NCBI GenBank assembly: GCA_900540705.1
Contig: UQGR01000014.1
Coordinates: 1-39,884, forward strand
Length of the DNA: 39,884 bases
From: an uncultured Mollicutes bacterium
GTDB lineage: Bacteria; Bacillota_I; Bacilli_A; Acholeplasmatales; Anaeroplasmataceae
Reading direction: 5' to 3'
Below the pieces are notes generated by a model. The model was given only the letters and a program-made list of their open reading frames with translations. It made no database searches and was not told the DNA's origin. Made by a program: the position numbers and the translations under genes. This document shows positions 25,976-33,526 of this stretch, in pieces (positions within the stretch are counted from its first letter, which is position 1; every line of letters begins with the position of its first letter).

Positions 25976-27181
25976 ATGAAGGTTGGTATATTTACAGACC
26001 AGTTTTATCCCTATATTAGTGGAGTGGTCACTTCAATAAAAATGTTATATGAGGGTTTAACCGATTTAGGGCATGAAGTCTACGTTTTTTCTAGTATTGA
26101 TGAGGAAAAGGTGGCCTCTTGTGAGGAACTTAAGAACTTCAACTTTGTGAATTTACCAGGAAAACCTTACCCGTTTAAGGATTTAAAGGATTACAGGTAT
26201 ATTAAAAAACCTAAAAAATTGATACCAATCCTAAAACCTTATCAATTGGATATCATTCATGTGCATACGGAATTTAATATTGCGAAGATTGCAAGAGTTA
26301 TAGGTAAAACTCTCAATATTCCGATTGTGCATACCCTTCATACGCTTTATGAGGATTATTTAAGATATGTATCTCCATTCTTTGATAAAAATTTTCATAA
26401 TATTATGTTTAAAACCTTGGCTAAGATGTTTGTCAGAAAAATATCAAGAGCCTCAACAATAGAGATTGTTCCTACTAGAAAGGTTTTATCTTTAAGAAAA
26501 AGATACTATATGGAAGGAGATATAAGAGTCATTCCTACTGGAATAGAGCTTGATCGTTTTTCCCCAGAAAAATTTACCCAGGAAGAGAAGGACAGCCTTA
26601 AAGAGAAACTAGGTATTCCTAAAGATAAATTCGTTTTTGGATATATTGGCCGGACTTCTGCTGAAAAAGGCATTGATATGATTATTCGAGCATTTTCTAG
26701 ATTAAAGAATCATAACAATTCAATTCTATTCATTGTAGGTGGTGGTCCCCAGCTAGAATCCTTAAAGAATTTAGCTGAATATCATAATGTTTTAGACAGT
26801 GTACTATTTACTGGCTTCATAGAGAATGATCATATTCCAATCTATTATCAGATTTGTGATATTTTTGTAAATGCTTCTAAATCTGAAACGCAAGGTCTAA
26901 CCTATATAGAATCTTTAGCCTCTGCTTTACCTCTTTTAGTCCAAAAGGATGACTGTATAGAGGATGTCATTGAGGACTACTATAATGGGATTTATTTTGA
27001 TGGAGAAGAAGACTTAGTCACTAAAATGGAAGAAATCCAAAAGGTGCCATCCACCTTAAAGAATATTAAAGCAAACACAATGAAATCCTGCTTAAAGTTT
27101 TCAAAAGAACATTATGCAAAAAGTGTAGAAGCTCTTTACAAAGATGCAATAACAATATATAATAATAAAAGAAAAAAATAA
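25976..27181 (+). CDS. GT4 glycosyltransferase, probable diacylglycerol glucosyltransferase
   Basis: GT-B fold family 4 transferase, 401 residues. The N-terminus (MKVGIFTDQFYPYISGVVTS), the HVHTEFNIAKIARV and THTLYEDYLRYV segments and the ASKSETQGLTYIESL donor-site motif (EX7E) closely resemble Acholeplasma monoglucosyl-diacylglycerol synthase from memory. It probably transfers glucose to diacylglycerol at the inner membrane face to make the glycolipid or lipoteichoic-acid anchor. Other GT4 acceptors cannot be excluded. The AAGAGGT ribosome site is followed by 7 nt. The three-tRNA cluster starts 26 nt after its stop. Confidence 0.82.
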   Translation: MKVGIFTDQFYPYISGVVTSIKMLYEGLTDLGHEVYVFSSIDEEKVASCEELKNFNFVNLPGKPYPFKDLKDYRYIKKPKKLIPILKPYQLDIIHVHTEFNIAKIARVIGKTLNIPIVHTLHTLYEDYLRYVSPFFDKNFHNIMFKTLAKMFVRKISRASTIEIVPTRKVLSLRKRYYMEGDIRVIPTGIELDRFSPEKFTQEEKDSLKEKLGIPKDKFVFGYIGRTSAEKGIDMIIRAFSRLKNHNNSILFIVGGGPQLESLKNLAEYHNVLDSVLFTGFIENDHIPIYYQICDIFVNASKSETQGLTYIESLASALPLLVQKDDCIEDVIEDYYNGIYFDGEEDLVTKMEEIQKVPSTLKNIKANTMKSCLKFSKEHYAKSVEALYKDAITIYNNKRKK

Positions 27182-27207
27182 ATTGAAAAAGATATCATCC
27201 TAAATAT

Positions 27208-27292
27208 GGGGGAGTGGTGAAATGGTAGACACGGTTGACTCAAAATCAACTGCCTCTAAAGCGTGTGGGTTCGAATCCCATCTCCCCTACCA
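27208..27292 (+). tRNA. tRNA-Leu (CAA)
   Basis: 85 nt including encoded CCA. Acceptor GGGGGAG/CTCCCCT (first pair G-U), anticodon stem GTTGA/TCAAC with loop CTCAAAA giving anticodon CAA, long variable arm, T-loop TTCGAAT. Reads UUG. Confidence 0.95.
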
Positions 27293-27326
27293 GTTTTTAA
27301 AAGGATGGTATCTTTCTTTTACTTGT

Positions 27327-27410
27327 GTGGTCATGGCGGAACTGGTAGACGCGTACGTTTGAGGGGCGTATGGATTATCCGTGTGAGTTCGATTCTCATT
27401 GGCCACACCA
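27327..27410 (+). tRNA. tRNA-Leu (GAG)
   Basis: 84 nt with CCA. Acceptor GTGGTCA/TGGCCAC, anticodon stem TACGT/GCGTA, loop TTGAGGG giving GAG, long variable arm. A run of seven T follows directly and may help termination. Confidence 0.95.
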
Positions 27411-27507
27411 TTTTTTTGAACTTACCCCCGTTTATTAAACTCATTGTCCAATTAAATGGGTTAAGTACATATTAAAATTTGAATTTATTTGAGATAAAAA
27501 TTAAGAT

Positions 27508-27584
27508 CGGAAAGTAGCTTAGCTTGGTAAAGCGCTAGCTTCGGGAGCTAGAGACCGTGGGTTCAAATCCCATCTTTCCGACCA
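27508..27584 (+). tRNA. tRNA-Pro (CGG)
   Basis: 77 nt with CCA. Acceptor CGGAAAG/CTTTCCG, anticodon stem CTAGC/GCTAG with loop TTCGGGA giving CGG. A C1-G72 pair is unusual for most tRNAs but normal for bacterial tRNA-Pro. Confidence 0.95.
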
Positions 27585-27652
27585 TTTTAAGAGAGAACAC
27601 AGATAATATGTTATGATTGTCTGTTTTGTATACCTATTTTACTTGGTAAAAG

Positions 27653-27680
27653 AAAAGAGGTCATTTAAGACCTTTTTTTT
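27653..27680. terminator. Bidirectional terminator, tRNA cluster/Thg1-like gene
   Basis: AAAAGAGGTC-ATTTAA-GACCTTTTTT with a T8 run on the plus strand. On the minus strand it overlaps the 3' end of the Thg1-like gene and is followed by T-rich sequence. Confidence 0.8.
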
Positions 27681-28408
27681 CGTTTTCTTTTATCTTGTAA
27701 ATTAAATTTTAATAGTTTCTTTAATTTATCTTTTTGTGATTGAAACTCAAATGATTTTATTTTTCCTTTAGAATGATAAATTAGCCCATATCGATGCTCA
27801 GAAGGAAAATCGTTATAGTTTATATTTTTCTTTTCTAATTCTTTTAACACTTCCTCTGAAGTGTTTATTTTATAATCTAACTCAAATTTTCCTTTTAATT
27901 GCATTAAAAATTTATCTATGGCAAAAGCTTGTCTTGCTATAAAATATTTATGAGTAGACGTAGGTTGAATTATTCTTGCATCAAAAATACAATTTCTTTT
28001 TAAAGATAAATTATTATCTAAAGCATTCCTATAAAATAGAATAGATAATTCACTGGCGTATAAGGATAATATCTTTTCAATTCTTACATCTTCAATTTTA
28101 TCATTATTTGACCCTTTTATTAGAATGGATATTTCATCACTAAAAGAATAAGCAAATAAGATGTTCTTTTTTGATGAACAAAAAGAGTAAAAGGTCTTTT
28201 TCATTGTCTTAAAGAATTCTTCATTGATCGGTTCTTTTTTCTTTTTAAAATCTCTTGTCATATGTTTTCCATCAAATCGAACAATATAAAAGATATTTTT
28301 TTCGAGCTTATAATTAAATTTTTCTTCATCTTTCTTAAAAGGTTTATATAATTCTAAAGCATAGCCATAACTATATTTTTCTTTTACTCTTGTAGTGATA
28401 GTTGTCAT
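27665..28408 (-). CDS. Thg1-like 3'-5' RNA polymerase (tRNA-His guanylyltransferase family)
   Basis: Family motifs are visible in order: YIVRFDGKHM with D46 and G47 (first metal ligand), AYSFSDEISIL with D91-E92 (second metal pair), FDARIIQ, and YFIARQAFAIDKF matching the family's WRQxDA region. Eukaryotic Thg1 adds G-1 to tRNA-His; bacterial and archaeal Thg1-like proteins repair 5'-truncated tRNAs by template-directed 3'-5' addition. 247 residues is family-like, with a Lys/Arg-rich C-terminus. GGGGAG lies upstream of the ATG. The gene is visibly richer in A+T than argS or ppdK and sits right after three tRNA genes, so both transfer and a tRNA-related job are plausible. Confidence 0.82.
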   Translation of the reverse strand: MTTITTRVKEKYSYGYALELYKPFKKDEEKFNYKLEKNIFYIVRFDGKHMTRDFKKKKEPINEEFFKTMKKTFYSFCSSKKNILFAYSFSDEISILIKGSNNDKIEDVRIEKILSLYASELSILFYRNALDNNLSLKRNCIFDARIIQPTSTHKYFIARQAFAIDKFLMQLKGKFELDYKINTSEEVLKELEKKNINYNDFPSEHRYGLIYHSKGKIKSFEFQSQKDKLKKLLKFNLQDKRKRKKRS

Positions 28409-28773
28409 ATATAATCTCCCCTATTAAAAATAAAACCTATTTCAGTATATATCATTTTAGAACAAATAAAAAGTACTTTTTTTACAAGGTTTTACAAAAC
28501 TTCATAAATAATTAAAAAAAATGAGTAAGCAACTAAAGTTTTTTAGTTTGAAAGAATACGGAAAATAACATTTGTAAAACTATTGCTTTGCATATTATCA
28601 TCTTTAGTAATATAAATAAGATTCCTTTATGGAAGATTTTGAAGTTCAAGGTCTGAACAAGAGGAAAGTTCTTATATTTAATTTTATTCGACAATAAATA
28701 AAGATATTATCTCTCGCATTTTTAAAAAATATAGGGTATAATAAAGATAAATATAGAAGAAAGAAATGATAAA
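28409..28773. other. Intergenic region between divergent genes
   Basis: 365 bases, very AT-rich, no credible reading frame. It must hold the promoter of the minus-strand Thg1-like gene (a TATACT-like -10 near 28446-28452, no clear -35). A TATAAT (28737-28742) probably serves the rubredoxin fusion gene. A small hairpin AACTAAA/TTTAGTT (28531-28548) is the only other structure seen. Confidence 0.5.
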
Positions 28774-29391
28774 ATGAATTTAAAAGCGATGTTTAAACTA
28801 TCTTATGGATTGTATATTCTTACTGCAAAGGACAATGATAAGGATAATGGTTGTATTATTAATACGGTCACACAGGTTACCTCTGAGCCTAATCGGATTG
28901 TAATTGCAGTCAATAAGAATAATTATACACATGATATGATTCTTAAGACTAAGAAGTTCAACGTATCTGTTTTAACAGAAAAGTCTAAGTTTGAAACCTA
29001 TCAGCATTGGGGCTTTCAGACGGGTAAGACCACAGATAAATGCGAAAATATAGAATTTCAAAGATCTGAAAATGGAGTAATCTATCTTACAAATGAATGC
29101 AATGCCTTTCTTTCAGCGGAGGTAATTTCAACTACTGATTTAGGTACACATACGCTATTTTTGGCGGATGTAGTAGCAGCAGAGGTGTTCAGTGAGGAGG
29201 AATCAGTAACATATTCCTATTATCAAAAACACATAAAAGCTCAACCGAAAAAGGAAGAAAAGAAAAAGGGATTTATCTGCACGGTTTGTGGTTATATATA
29301 TGAAGGAGATACCCTGCCTGAGGATTTTATCTGTCCTTGGTGTAAACATCCAGCTAGTGATTTTATCCCTTTAAATCCAGAGGATAGGTAG
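28774..29391 (+). CDS. Flavin reductase-rubredoxin fusion (high-molecular-weight rubredoxin)
   Basis: Residues 1-155 form a FMN-binding flavin-reductase-like domain (MFKLSYGLYILTAKD start, TVTQVTSEP, NFNVSVLTE-like KFNVSVLTEKS). After a Lys/Glu linker comes a rubredoxin domain with two CxxC pairs (C169/C172 and C187/C190, CPWC). This architecture matches the high-molecular-weight rubredoxin of anaerobes, which passes electrons from NAD(P)H to flavodiiron proteins for oxygen or NO detoxification. No flavodiiron gene is in this window. The ribosome site is weak. Confidence 0.87.
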   Translation: MNLKAMFKLSYGLYILTAKDNDKDNGCIINTVTQVTSEPNRIVIAVNKNNYTHDMILKTKKFNVSVLTEKSKFETYQHWGFQTGKTTDKCENIEFQRSENGVIYLTNECNAFLSAEVISTTDLGTHTLFLADVVAAEVFSEEESVTYSYYQKHIKAQPKKEEKKKGFICTVCGYIYEGDTLPEDFICPWCKHPASDFIPLNPEDR

Positions 29392-29425
29392 ACATTAAAT
29401 TAAATGTGTGGTAGAGGAGGAGAAT

Positions 29426-29896
29426 ATGGGATATATTAGAGACCTTAGAAAGAAGATTGGACACGAAACTATTATTATGCCCTGTGCCTGTGTGATTATT
29501 GGCGATGGTAAGGGAAACATCTTGCTTCAGCAAAGAAGAGATGATGGGAAATGGGGCCATCATGGTGGAGCGATAGAGGTAGATGAAAATACGATAGATG
29601 CTGCAAAGCGAGAAGTTAAGGAAGAACTGAACCTAGAACTTGAGGAATTAGAGCTCCTAGGGGTTTACTCAGGTAAAAAATATCATCATGTATATCCAAA
29701 CCAGGATGAAACCTCCTGTATTGATATTTGCTATGTTTGCCATAAGTTTCATGGAGATTTAAGCCATCAGGATGGAGAAGTAAAACAAGCCAAATGGTTC
29801 AATAAGGATACCATTCCTTCTAATTTAAGTGATAATCCTAAGGATGCAATTAGGGATTATTTTAAAAAATATTATAATGTAGATTTAAATATTTAA
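29426..29896 (+). CDS. Nudix hydrolase
   Basis: 156 residues with a Nudix box GAIEVDE-x7-REVKEEL (Gly near 48, catalytic Glu pair EE), where the usual Gly after EExx is Asn. Hydrolyses a nucleoside diphosphate linked to another group; substrate not predictable. GGAGGAGAAT precedes ATG 29426, which is clearly better than the GTG at 29408. The upstream rubredoxin fusion ends 34 nt before. Confidence 0.85.
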   Translation: MGYIRDLRKKIGHETIIMPCACVIIGDGKGNILLQQRRDDGKWGHHGGAIEVDENTIDAAKREVKEELNLELEELELLGVYSGKKYHHVYPNQDETSCIDICYVCHKFHGDLSHQDGEVKQAKWFNKDTIPSNLSDNPKDAIRDYFKKYYNVDLNI

Positions 29897-29958
29897 TTGT
29901 CAAAAAATGCAGGGAAGTGGAACAGAAAAGAAGAGCTATCCTGAAGAAAGGAAGAATC

Positions 29959-30447
29959 ATGAAAATAGAATTCAAAAGTTTCAATGAGTTTACTAGAGGA
30001 ATTTTATATCAGCAGCTTCTTGACGCTTATTCCTTTAATCCGGAATGCTGTCATGCATGGGAAAAGGACTGGATAGAATATGATAACTTTTTCTATGATC
30101 ATCTTCGGTTTACAAATGATTGTGGTTTTGTGATGCTGCTTGATGGAGTTCCCATGGGGCACATATCATGGGATCCAAGAAATTTACCTGATTATGTAAT
30201 TCTAGGTCACAATTGTGTTTTAACCGAATTTAAGGGAAAAGGGTATGGACATTTGTTGTTGACCGAAGCGATAAAACGAATTAAGACTTATGAAGGAATA
30301 AAGAAAATAATAGTTACAACGAATGAAATCATGATTCCAGCTCAAAGAAATTATGAAAGCGTTGGATTTAAACTGAAAAATAGAAGAAGCAATCATGAGT
30401 ATCCCTTTGCAGGAGATTATTTAGATTATGAATTAAAGTTTGAGTAA
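29959..30447 (+). CDS. GNAT-family N-acetyltransferase
   Basis: 162 residues. The acetyl-CoA loop is the GKGYGHLLL motif (Q/RxxGxG variant KGKGYGH), followed by AQRNYESVGFKL, the late GNAT strand-helix signature. ATG 29959 is preceded by AAAGGAAG. Acceptor unknown. It lies in the accessory run of Nudix and GNAT genes. Confidence 0.82.
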   Translation: MKIEFKSFNEFTRGILYQQLLDAYSFNPECCHAWEKDWIEYDNFFYDHLRFTNDCGFVMLLDGVPMGHISWDPRNLPDYVILGHNCVLTEFKGKGYGHLLLTEAIKRIKTYEGIKKIIVTTNEIMIPAQRNYESVGFKLKNRRSNHEYPFAGDYLDYELKFE

Positions 30448-30566
30448 GTTTAAGGAAAAATGAGATATTTTATAATATAGGTATAAGAAAAGATAAAATT
30501 TTTGAGCTTTTTTATCTCAGTTTCTTAAGGTATAATATAATAATCTAAATGTAATGAGGTGCCACT

Positions 30567-31364
30567 ATGAAGGATAAATTGAAAAAAATATTAGATACTA
30601 TGCATGAATACAATGTAAAAAATTTGGCTTTTACTACCTTTGGTGTTCAAGAGGCGACTATGTATGACGCACTTGTAATAGCTCCTGGCTGGAAGCCTAC
30701 TAAACTACTCAGTGATTTGTCTTTTCAAATTACTGAACTTGCAATCCATTCCTACATTTCTAGTTACTTGGTTGAAAAGGCTGGCAAAAAGATACTTTGG
30801 ATTCAGTGCTCTTCTTCAGCAGCGAACCTTATGGATCATTTGATTATCTGTGCAGAGCTGAAGTTTAAGAAATTATTTTTTATAGGAGCAGTTGGAAGTT
30901 TGAATGAGCAATTTCAGGTAGGTGATATTTGTACACCTAGTTATAGTATATCAGGCGTTTACGCTAATGCTTATTTAGAGAATGAATTAACAGATTATGT
31001 GCCATTTAAAAAAATCTATCCGAATCAAGCCTACATTGACAGAATTATTTCTTTAGCGAAGTGTAATGGATATAATGTAAAGCAGGGGGCTGTGTATTGT
31101 ACGGATTCTATTGCTTTAGAGTATATGCATTTAGAAGAAATTAGGAGCTTTCAGCCTGATTTAATAGAAATGGAGACCAGTACCTTTTATCTTTTAGCAG
31201 ATTTGTTAGAGGTAGATGCGATTGCATTATTGGTGGTTTCAGATAACTCAATTTTAAAACAGCCCTTGATTGGCAGAAATAAAGAGCTTCAAGAAAAATA
31301 TAATTATGGTAGAAAGGTTCTTATACCAGAATTAATTTATAAAATTATAACAGAAATAAGCTAA
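30567..31364 (+). CDS. Purine/uridine phosphorylase family protein
   Basis: PNP/UDP phosphorylase family 1 fold, 265 residues. Visible are FFIGAVGSLNEQFQVGDI (phosphate/ribose side), the LIEMETSTFYLLADLL signature with the ribose-binding Met-Glu, and LVVSDNS with the Asp that contacts the base. Nucleoside salvage or a related hydrolase is likely; the usual N-terminal phosphate-binding GSGIG-like segment is not obvious. GAGGTG precedes the ATG. Confidence 0.82.
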   Translation: MKDKLKKILDTMHEYNVKNLAFTTFGVQEATMYDALVIAPGWKPTKLLSDLSFQITELAIHSYISSYLVEKAGKKILWIQCSSSAANLMDHLIICAELKFKKLFFIGAVGSLNEQFQVGDICTPSYSISGVYANAYLENELTDYVPFKKIYPNQAYIDRIISLAKCNGYNVKQGAVYCTDSIALEYMHLEEIRSFQPDLIEMETSTFYLLADLLEVDAIALLVVSDNSILKQPLIGRNKELQEKYNYGRKVLIPELIYKIITEIS

Positions 31365-31418
31365 AGAGTATAATGCTTTAAATTTGTCTTGTTATATAGA
31401 ATATATGAGTTGGTATTT

Positions 31419-31931
31419 ATGAGATTAGAAACAGAGAGATTATATTTAAGAAAATTAAATCATGAGGATTATAGTGCCCTATGTACTATCCTTCAGGATG
31501 AAGAAACTATGCTTTACTATGAGGGTGCTTTTTCTGCAAAGGAGGTAGAAGAATGGCTTGAACGACAAATGAAAAGATACCAACAATGTGGGTTCGGCTT
31601 GTGGGCAGTCATTTTAAAGAAAACAGATGAGCTGATTGGTCAATGCGGTCTTACAATGCAACCTTGGAAGGATAAAGAGGTTTTAGAGATAGGCTATTTA
31701 TTTGCTAGAAAGTATTGGCATCAGGGCTATGCTACTGAGGCAGCAAAGGCCTGTAAGGCATACGCCTTTGCGGTTTTAAAGGCCGAAGAGGTATGCTCAA
31801 TCATTCGAGATACGAATCTTGCCTCTCAAAAGGTTGCAATTCGAAATGGAATGGTTAGGATAGATTCTTGGACAAAAGTTTATCGTGGGGTTACTATGCC
31901 ACATTACCGTTTTAGCTGTAGCAAACGATAA
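31419..31931 (+). CDS. GNAT acetyltransferase, RimJ/RimL type
   Basis: 170 residues starting MRLETERLYLRKL, the typical opening of GNAT family 3 (RimJ/RimL-like). Later it shows LEIGYLFARKYWHQGYATEA with the acetyl-CoA loop, and IRDTNLASQKVAIRNGM. I placed the start at ATG 31419, because the longer frame uses TTG without a ribosome site. Substrate (a protein N-terminus or a small amine) unknown. Confidence 0.85.
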   Translation: MRLETERLYLRKLNHEDYSALCTILQDEETMLYYEGAFSAKEVEEWLERQMKRYQQCGFGLWAVILKKTDELIGQCGLTMQPWKDKEVLEIGYLFARKYWHQGYATEAAKACKAYAFAVLKAEEVCSIIRDTNLASQKVAIRNGMVRIDSWTKVYRGVTMPHYRFSCSKR

Positions 31932-31996
31932 GTCATAAATGTATGATTTATTGCAAAAAGGAAACACTATAAGAAGAAGCTTATTAGGAGGATACT

Positions 31997-32386
31997 ATGA
32001 AGGGTGATTCACTAAAAATATTTAGAATTATAAATCAATATTCAAATTTAAAGAGAAAATATGAAGAAATCAAGGATAATGAAGAGAAGAGAGAGCATAG
32101 CTGCTTTTTCGCCATTACAAGTGCTATCCATTCCTTACTAGCTGTAGGATTGGGGATTGCAGGAGCTTGGCTACTTACTACAACTTTTGATTCCTTACTT
32201 TTTATATTTATTCTAGTCATAGGAATAATTCTTTTACTTGGCGCCGTTGGACTTTTACTATGGGCTCTGATACGGCTGATTTTTCAGTTTGGATTGAATA
32301 GAAAATGGTGGAGTTGGTTCAGTTTAATTATCTTTTTATCGGCTATAGCTGGTATGATATTTAGTGTATTTTATTTTCTGAATTGA
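31997..32386 (+). CDS. Small multi-pass membrane protein
   Basis: 129 residues. A charged N-terminal helix (1-33, Lys/Glu-rich) is followed by three or four membrane segments (about 38-60, 64-92 and 104-127), with a WWSW motif between the last two. AGGAGG gives a strong ribosome site. I do not recognise the family. Bounded downstream by a terminator; the neighbouring acetyltransferase is 65 nt upstream. Confidence 0.7.
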   Translation: MKGDSLKIFRIINQYSNLKRKYEEIKDNEEKREHSCFFAITSAIHSLLAVGLGIAGAWLLTTTFDSLLFIFILVIGIILLLGAVGLLLWALIRLIFQFGLNRKWWSWFSLIIFLSAIAGMIFSVFYFLN

Positions 32387-32395
32387 TTTCAGTAG

Positions 32396-32430
32396 AAAGG
32401 ATATTTTTCACCTGAGAAATATCTTTTTTT
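32396..32430 (+). terminator. Intrinsic terminator
   Basis: Stem of about 10 pairs, GGATATTTTTC with GAGAAATATCT (G-U pairs included), 4-nt loop ACCT, then seven T. Confidence 0.8.
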
Positions 32431-32431
32431 A

Positions 32432-32459
32432 TTTACAAAATTTAAAAATATTGTATAAT
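32432..32459 (+). promoter_or_regulatory. Promoter of tRNA-Thr
   Basis: TTTACA (32432-32437), 16-nt spacer, TATAAT (32454-32459). The start point would fall next to the mature tRNA 5' end at 32468. Confidence 0.7.
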
Positions 32460-32467
32460 AGAGGTAT

Positions 32468-32543
32468 GCCGAAATAGCTCAGCTGGTAGAGCAATTCCCT
32501 CGTAAAGAATAGGTCGTAGGTTCGAGTCCTATTTTCGGCACCA
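32468..32543 (+). tRNA. tRNA-Thr (CGT)
   Basis: 76 nt with CCA. Acceptor GCCGAAA/TTTCGGC, D-arm GCTC/GAGC, anticodon loop CTCGTAA giving CGU, T-loop TTCGAGT. The anticodon stem has a C31-A39 mismatch next to the loop. Confidence 0.92.
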
Positions 32544-32636
32544 TTTGTAGAGGACTGGTCTAAAATTATTCCCTTAAAATAATTTTAGGCTTTTTTAATA
32601 AATTCAAGTTTTTAAATAGATATAGGATGTGAAGAT

Positions 32637-33254
32637 ATGGATTCTAGACCTCCTTTTTCAAGCTTCTCAAGCTATGAGGAATTTTGTCAGTATTATTGGT
32701 ACCGAGAAGAACTAATTCAAATTTGTAAAAGTATAGGAGCAAGGCATACAGGGAGTAAGCAGGAGCTTCTTAATGTGATTGAGGAATGGTTTAAGGGGAA
32801 CCTACTTCTGCCAGTTTCACTTCCTAAAAATAAAGGAAAATATCAGGAAGAAATTACCTTAGATACAGGTATATTGGAATGTGATTTTACCTTTAGTCAA
32901 AGGATGAGGCTTTTTTTCTCTGAGATCACTGGGCAAACTCCCTTTAAATTTACCGCAGATATGGTAGCTACAGTAAAAAAGGTTAAGGAAGAACAGGATA
33001 GTAGCTTTACTATCCGAAATCTATTAGATGTCTATTATGGAAGAGGAGTATACGCAAAATTTGATAATAGTTCCTGCCAGTGGAACCAGTTTGTTAAGGA
33101 TTTTTGCAGGGATGTAAATAGCGAGAAGTATCATCCTAAAATGAAGGCTGCTGCTTTACTTTGGAGTTTTGTCCGCAATTCTAAGGAAGAAAAGGTTTAT
33201 AAAAGCTCCTTGCTAGAACGCTATAATGAAGAATTAAAGAAATATAAAATATAG
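32637..33254 (+). CDS. SAP-domain / DUF6434 protein
   Basis: 205 residues. The segment LIQICKSIGARHTGSKQELLNVIEEWF (about 25-52, read as two parts around TGSKQEL) is SAP-like, a helix-extension-helix DNA-binding fold. The middle part (FTFSQRMRLFF, FKFTADMVATVKK, IRNLLDVYYGRG) resembles DUF6434 as I remember it. Probably a nucleic-acid-associated protein of unknown role. It follows tRNA-Thr and starts a tight run of small genes with the same direction. Confidence 0.72.
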   Translation: MDSRPPFSSFSSYEEFCQYYWYREELIQICKSIGARHTGSKQELLNVIEEWFKGNLLLPVSLPKNKGKYQEEITLDTGILECDFTFSQRMRLFFSEITGQTPFKFTADMVATVKKVKEEQDSSFTIRNLLDVYYGRGVYAKFDNSSCQWNQFVKDFCRDVNSEKYHPKMKAAALLWSFVRNSKEEKVYKSSLLERYNEELKKYKI

Positions 33255-33267
33255 GAGAGGACCTCTA

Positions 33268-33522
33268 ATGAAAAATACACTTTTGGCTTCTATGGATCAT
33301 CTCCATACGACAAGTATGGGTAAAGAAAGAATCCTTAAAAATTTGAAGCTATCGGAAGCTACCGATGTGATTTTATATTGTAAAGAAGTTATAAATAATC
33401 CCTTAAGCTCTGTAATTCTTCAGGGAAAAAATTTTTATGTTTTTCTAGAGGATATTACAATAACGATAAATAAGCATAGCTATACGATCATTACAGCCCA
33501 TAAAAATAAGACCAAGAGGTGA
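33268..33522 (+). CDS. DUF3781-family protein
   Basis: 84 residues. HLHTTSMGKERILKNL, a central Lys/Cys segment and the terminal NKHSYTIITAHK match the DUF3781 pattern I remember. Function unknown. Starts 13 nt after the SAP-domain gene and ends 4 nt before the HlyIII gene, so they are surely co-transcribed. The ribosome site sits in a small inverted repeat AGAGG-A-CCTCT. Confidence 0.75.
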   Translation: MKNTLLASMDHLHTTSMGKERILKNLKLSEATDVILYCKEVINNPLSSVILQGKNFYVFLEDITITINKHSYTIITAHKNKTKR

Positions 33523-33526
33523 GGTT

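Noticed and set aside
27263..27475. 70-residue open frame across the tRNA-Leu genes
   Set aside because: It translates two tRNA genes, has no ribosome site and resembles no protein.
27508..28408. Prophage or island attachment site at tRNA-Pro
   Set aside because: No second copy of the tRNA 3' end and no integrase were found in the window.
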